In this document: piece after piece, positions 5,313-6,192 of the stretch | Layout of the letters: each line of letters starts with the position of its first letter | Numbering within the stretch: the first letter of the stretch is position 1 | Source of the DNA: an uncultured Armatimonadota bacterium | Lineage (GTDB): Bacteria > Armatimonadota > Fimbriimonadia > Fimbriimonadales > Fimbriimonadaceae | Reading direction: 5' to 3' | Assembly (NCBI GenBank): GCA_946478935.1 | Contig: CAMLEL010000158.1 | Span: 1 to 6,192, forward strand | Length of the DNA stretch: 6,192 bases | Translations under genes and position numbers: made by a program | The notes under the pieces: model-generated | What the model was told of the DNA's origin: nothing | The model's input: the letters and a program-made list of their open reading frames with translations, nothing else | Databases searched by the model: none

Positions 5313-5540
5313 GTGAGCGGACTCCAGCGATTCTTTAAAGCCATCTTTCCAAGAAAGCTCTTTGCGGAAATGGAAGCAGAGTCAAAGTCTTGGATTCTTC
5401 AATGTGAATGTGGGCACCGACGATCCATTTGGGATATCGGAGGCATCAAGTATCGGGCCAGAGGTGACTCCAAGAACTTGATGCGATGCCCGGCTTGTGG
5501 GAAGGCGACATGGCATCAATTGTCCAAGTCAGTTCCCTGA
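5313..5540 (+). CDS. Small zinc-ribbon protein
   Basis: A 75-residue protein. The N-terminal third is basic and hydrophobic (LQRFFKAIFPRKLFAEMEAE) and probably helical. A zinc-ribbon-like core follows, with four cysteines: C31 and C33 in CECGH, and C59 and C62 in CPACGK. Between them is SIWDIGGIKYRARG (38-51). The spacing CxC...CxxC is less common than CxxC...CxxC. Similar WDxGGI...CPxCGK proteins occur in other bacteria, but I do not recall a named function, so nucleic-acid or protein binding is only a general possibility. GTG 5313 starts 3 nt after the acetyltransferase stop and no strong ribosome site is seen, so translation may be coupled. The last 25 bp overlap the convergent esterase gene. 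Confidence 0.78.
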   Translation: MSGLQRFFKAIFPRKLFAEMEAESKSWILQCECGHRRSIWDIGGIKYRARGDSKNLMRCPACGKATWHQLSKSVP

Positions 5541-6192
5541 GTCGCTAGTCCTTCCTTCTTCCCGTTCCACCAAACCAAAACCTGATCAAAGATCCGGCGG
5601 GCGTGCTTCGTGCTGTGAAATCCCTTCCCTGGTACCCAAATATGGTCGTAACCCTTGAACCTCAAAGCCGATTGCATCTGCAGATTGCAAATCCACCAAC
5701 TGCCGTGCTCGTTGTCCAAGTCGTTCTCGCCATCTTGAAGGAAGACTCGAATCGGCCTTTTCGGTGACTTACGAATTAGAAACGGATAGTTATGGCCACC
5801 TTCCCTCTTCGACTCACCGCTCGCAATGTTTGCAAAACTTCCGACGAAGCTGATGGCGACGCCGAACTGATCTGGCCGCTCCCAACAGGCGGTAAATGCG
5901 CAGATCCCCCCAGAGCTGACTCCCGCAAGCGCTCTCTGATTGGGAACTTTGGAAATCCGAACCTGGCGTTCTGCCATGGGCAAGATCTCTTTGAGCAAGA
6001 AATCTGAGTACTTCGGGCTCAGGGCATCGTATTCGGCAGATCGGTTGCTGTAGGTTCCAGGCGTCCGCTGGCCAGGTTCAACAAAGATTCCGACAGTAGG
6101 CGGGATCAATCCTTCCCCGGCGCAGTTCTCAAGGCCGTTTGCCATCCAATCCCGGTCCCACTGAGCGTCCGTCGCAATGAACACGGGATGAT
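5516..6192 (-). CDS. Enterochelin-esterase-like alpha/beta hydrolase (esterase D/Fes family), 5' end cut by window edge
   Basis: At least 224 codons are open to the right edge, so the N-terminus is missing. The GTG at 6182-6184 is an internal valine (HPVFIATDAQ) rather than the start. Numbering from that valine, GVSSG at 88-92 is the nucleophile elbow with S90, and QDGENDLDNEHG at 150-161 holds the likely catalytic Asp region. The nucleophile is followed by GICAFTACWERPDQFG and VGSFANI, and PGKGFHSTKHA holds the likely catalytic His (H190). This matches the putative esterase family (PF00756, Fes/enterochelin-esterase-like), often exported and acting on sugar or siderophore esters; a signal peptide would be off the edge. 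LIPPTVGIFVEPGQRTPGTY (26-45) is a typical family loop. Substrate cannot be assigned. Its 3' end overlaps the zinc-ribbon gene by 25 bp. Confidence 0.9.
   Translation of the reverse strand, partial: HPVFIATDAQWDRDWMANGLENCAGEGLIPPTVGIFVEPGQRTPGTYSNRSAEYDALSPKYSDFLLKEILPMAERQVRISKVPNQRALAGVSSGGICAFTACWERPDQFGVAISFVGSFANIASGESKREGGHNYPFLIRKSPKRPIRVFLQDGENDLDNEHGSWWICNLQMQSALRFKGYDHIWVPGKGFHSTKHARRIFDQVLVWWNGKKEGLATQGTDLDN

Noticed and set aside
1..6192. CRISPR array, transposase, integrase, tRNA/rRNA or phage-defence genes
   Set aside because: None was seen. The only direct repeat set is the coding 24-bp unit in the lipoprotein gene.

Overview
The window reads as ordinary bacterial chromosome: twelve short single-domain genes in small units on both strands, with tight spacing and no RNA genes, mobile elements, CRISPR arrays or prophage genes that I can recognise. 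Several products are exported (a Tat-type twin-arginine signal, Sec signals, a lipobox), so the cell has Tat, Sec and lipoprotein export. A stand-alone secreted copper-amine-oxidase-N-like domain, a Tat-exported ankyrin protein of a type common in Armatimonadota, Planctomycetes and Acidobacteria, an enterochelin-esterase-like hydrolase and a GC content that looks like the mid-50s by eye together suggest an Armatimonadota (Fimbriimonadia-like) genome. That assignment is a low-confidence inference from gene content.

Left part (1-1669). Three minus-strand genes: a membrane PH-domain (bPH_2/YdbS-like) gene cut by the left edge, a secreted SnoaL/DUF4440-like protein, and a VOC/PhnB-like protein. 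A strong hairpin (480-510) separates the first two.

Middle part (1670-3908). A plus-strand secreted copper-amine-oxidase-N-like protein runs convergently into a minus-strand pair: the Tat-signal ankyrin-repeat protein followed by an 88-residue protein of unknown function. The two convergent stop codons abut exactly at 2120/2121. Next come a plus-strand YflT/general-stress-like glycine-zipper protein with a strong Shine-Dalgarno site and a clear intrinsic terminator, and a minus-strand repeat-containing small lipoprotein.

Right part (3909-6192). A plus-strand series encodes a beta-carbonic anhydrase, a RimJ/RimL-type GNAT acetyltransferase and, 3 nt behind it, a small zinc-ribbon protein. A minus-strand esterase enters from the right edge and overlaps the zinc-ribbon gene tail to tail by 25 bp.

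The genes do not assemble into an obvious pathway. Possible functional links are limited to envelope and stress roles (the glycine-zipper protein and the lipoprotein) and to the two short co-directional pairs. I found no convincing new multi-gene system. The items most worth checking are the ankyrin/88-residue pair, the variant active-site motifs in the carbonic anhydrase and the VOC protein, the repeat lipoprotein, and the uncommon CxC...CxxC zinc ribbon.
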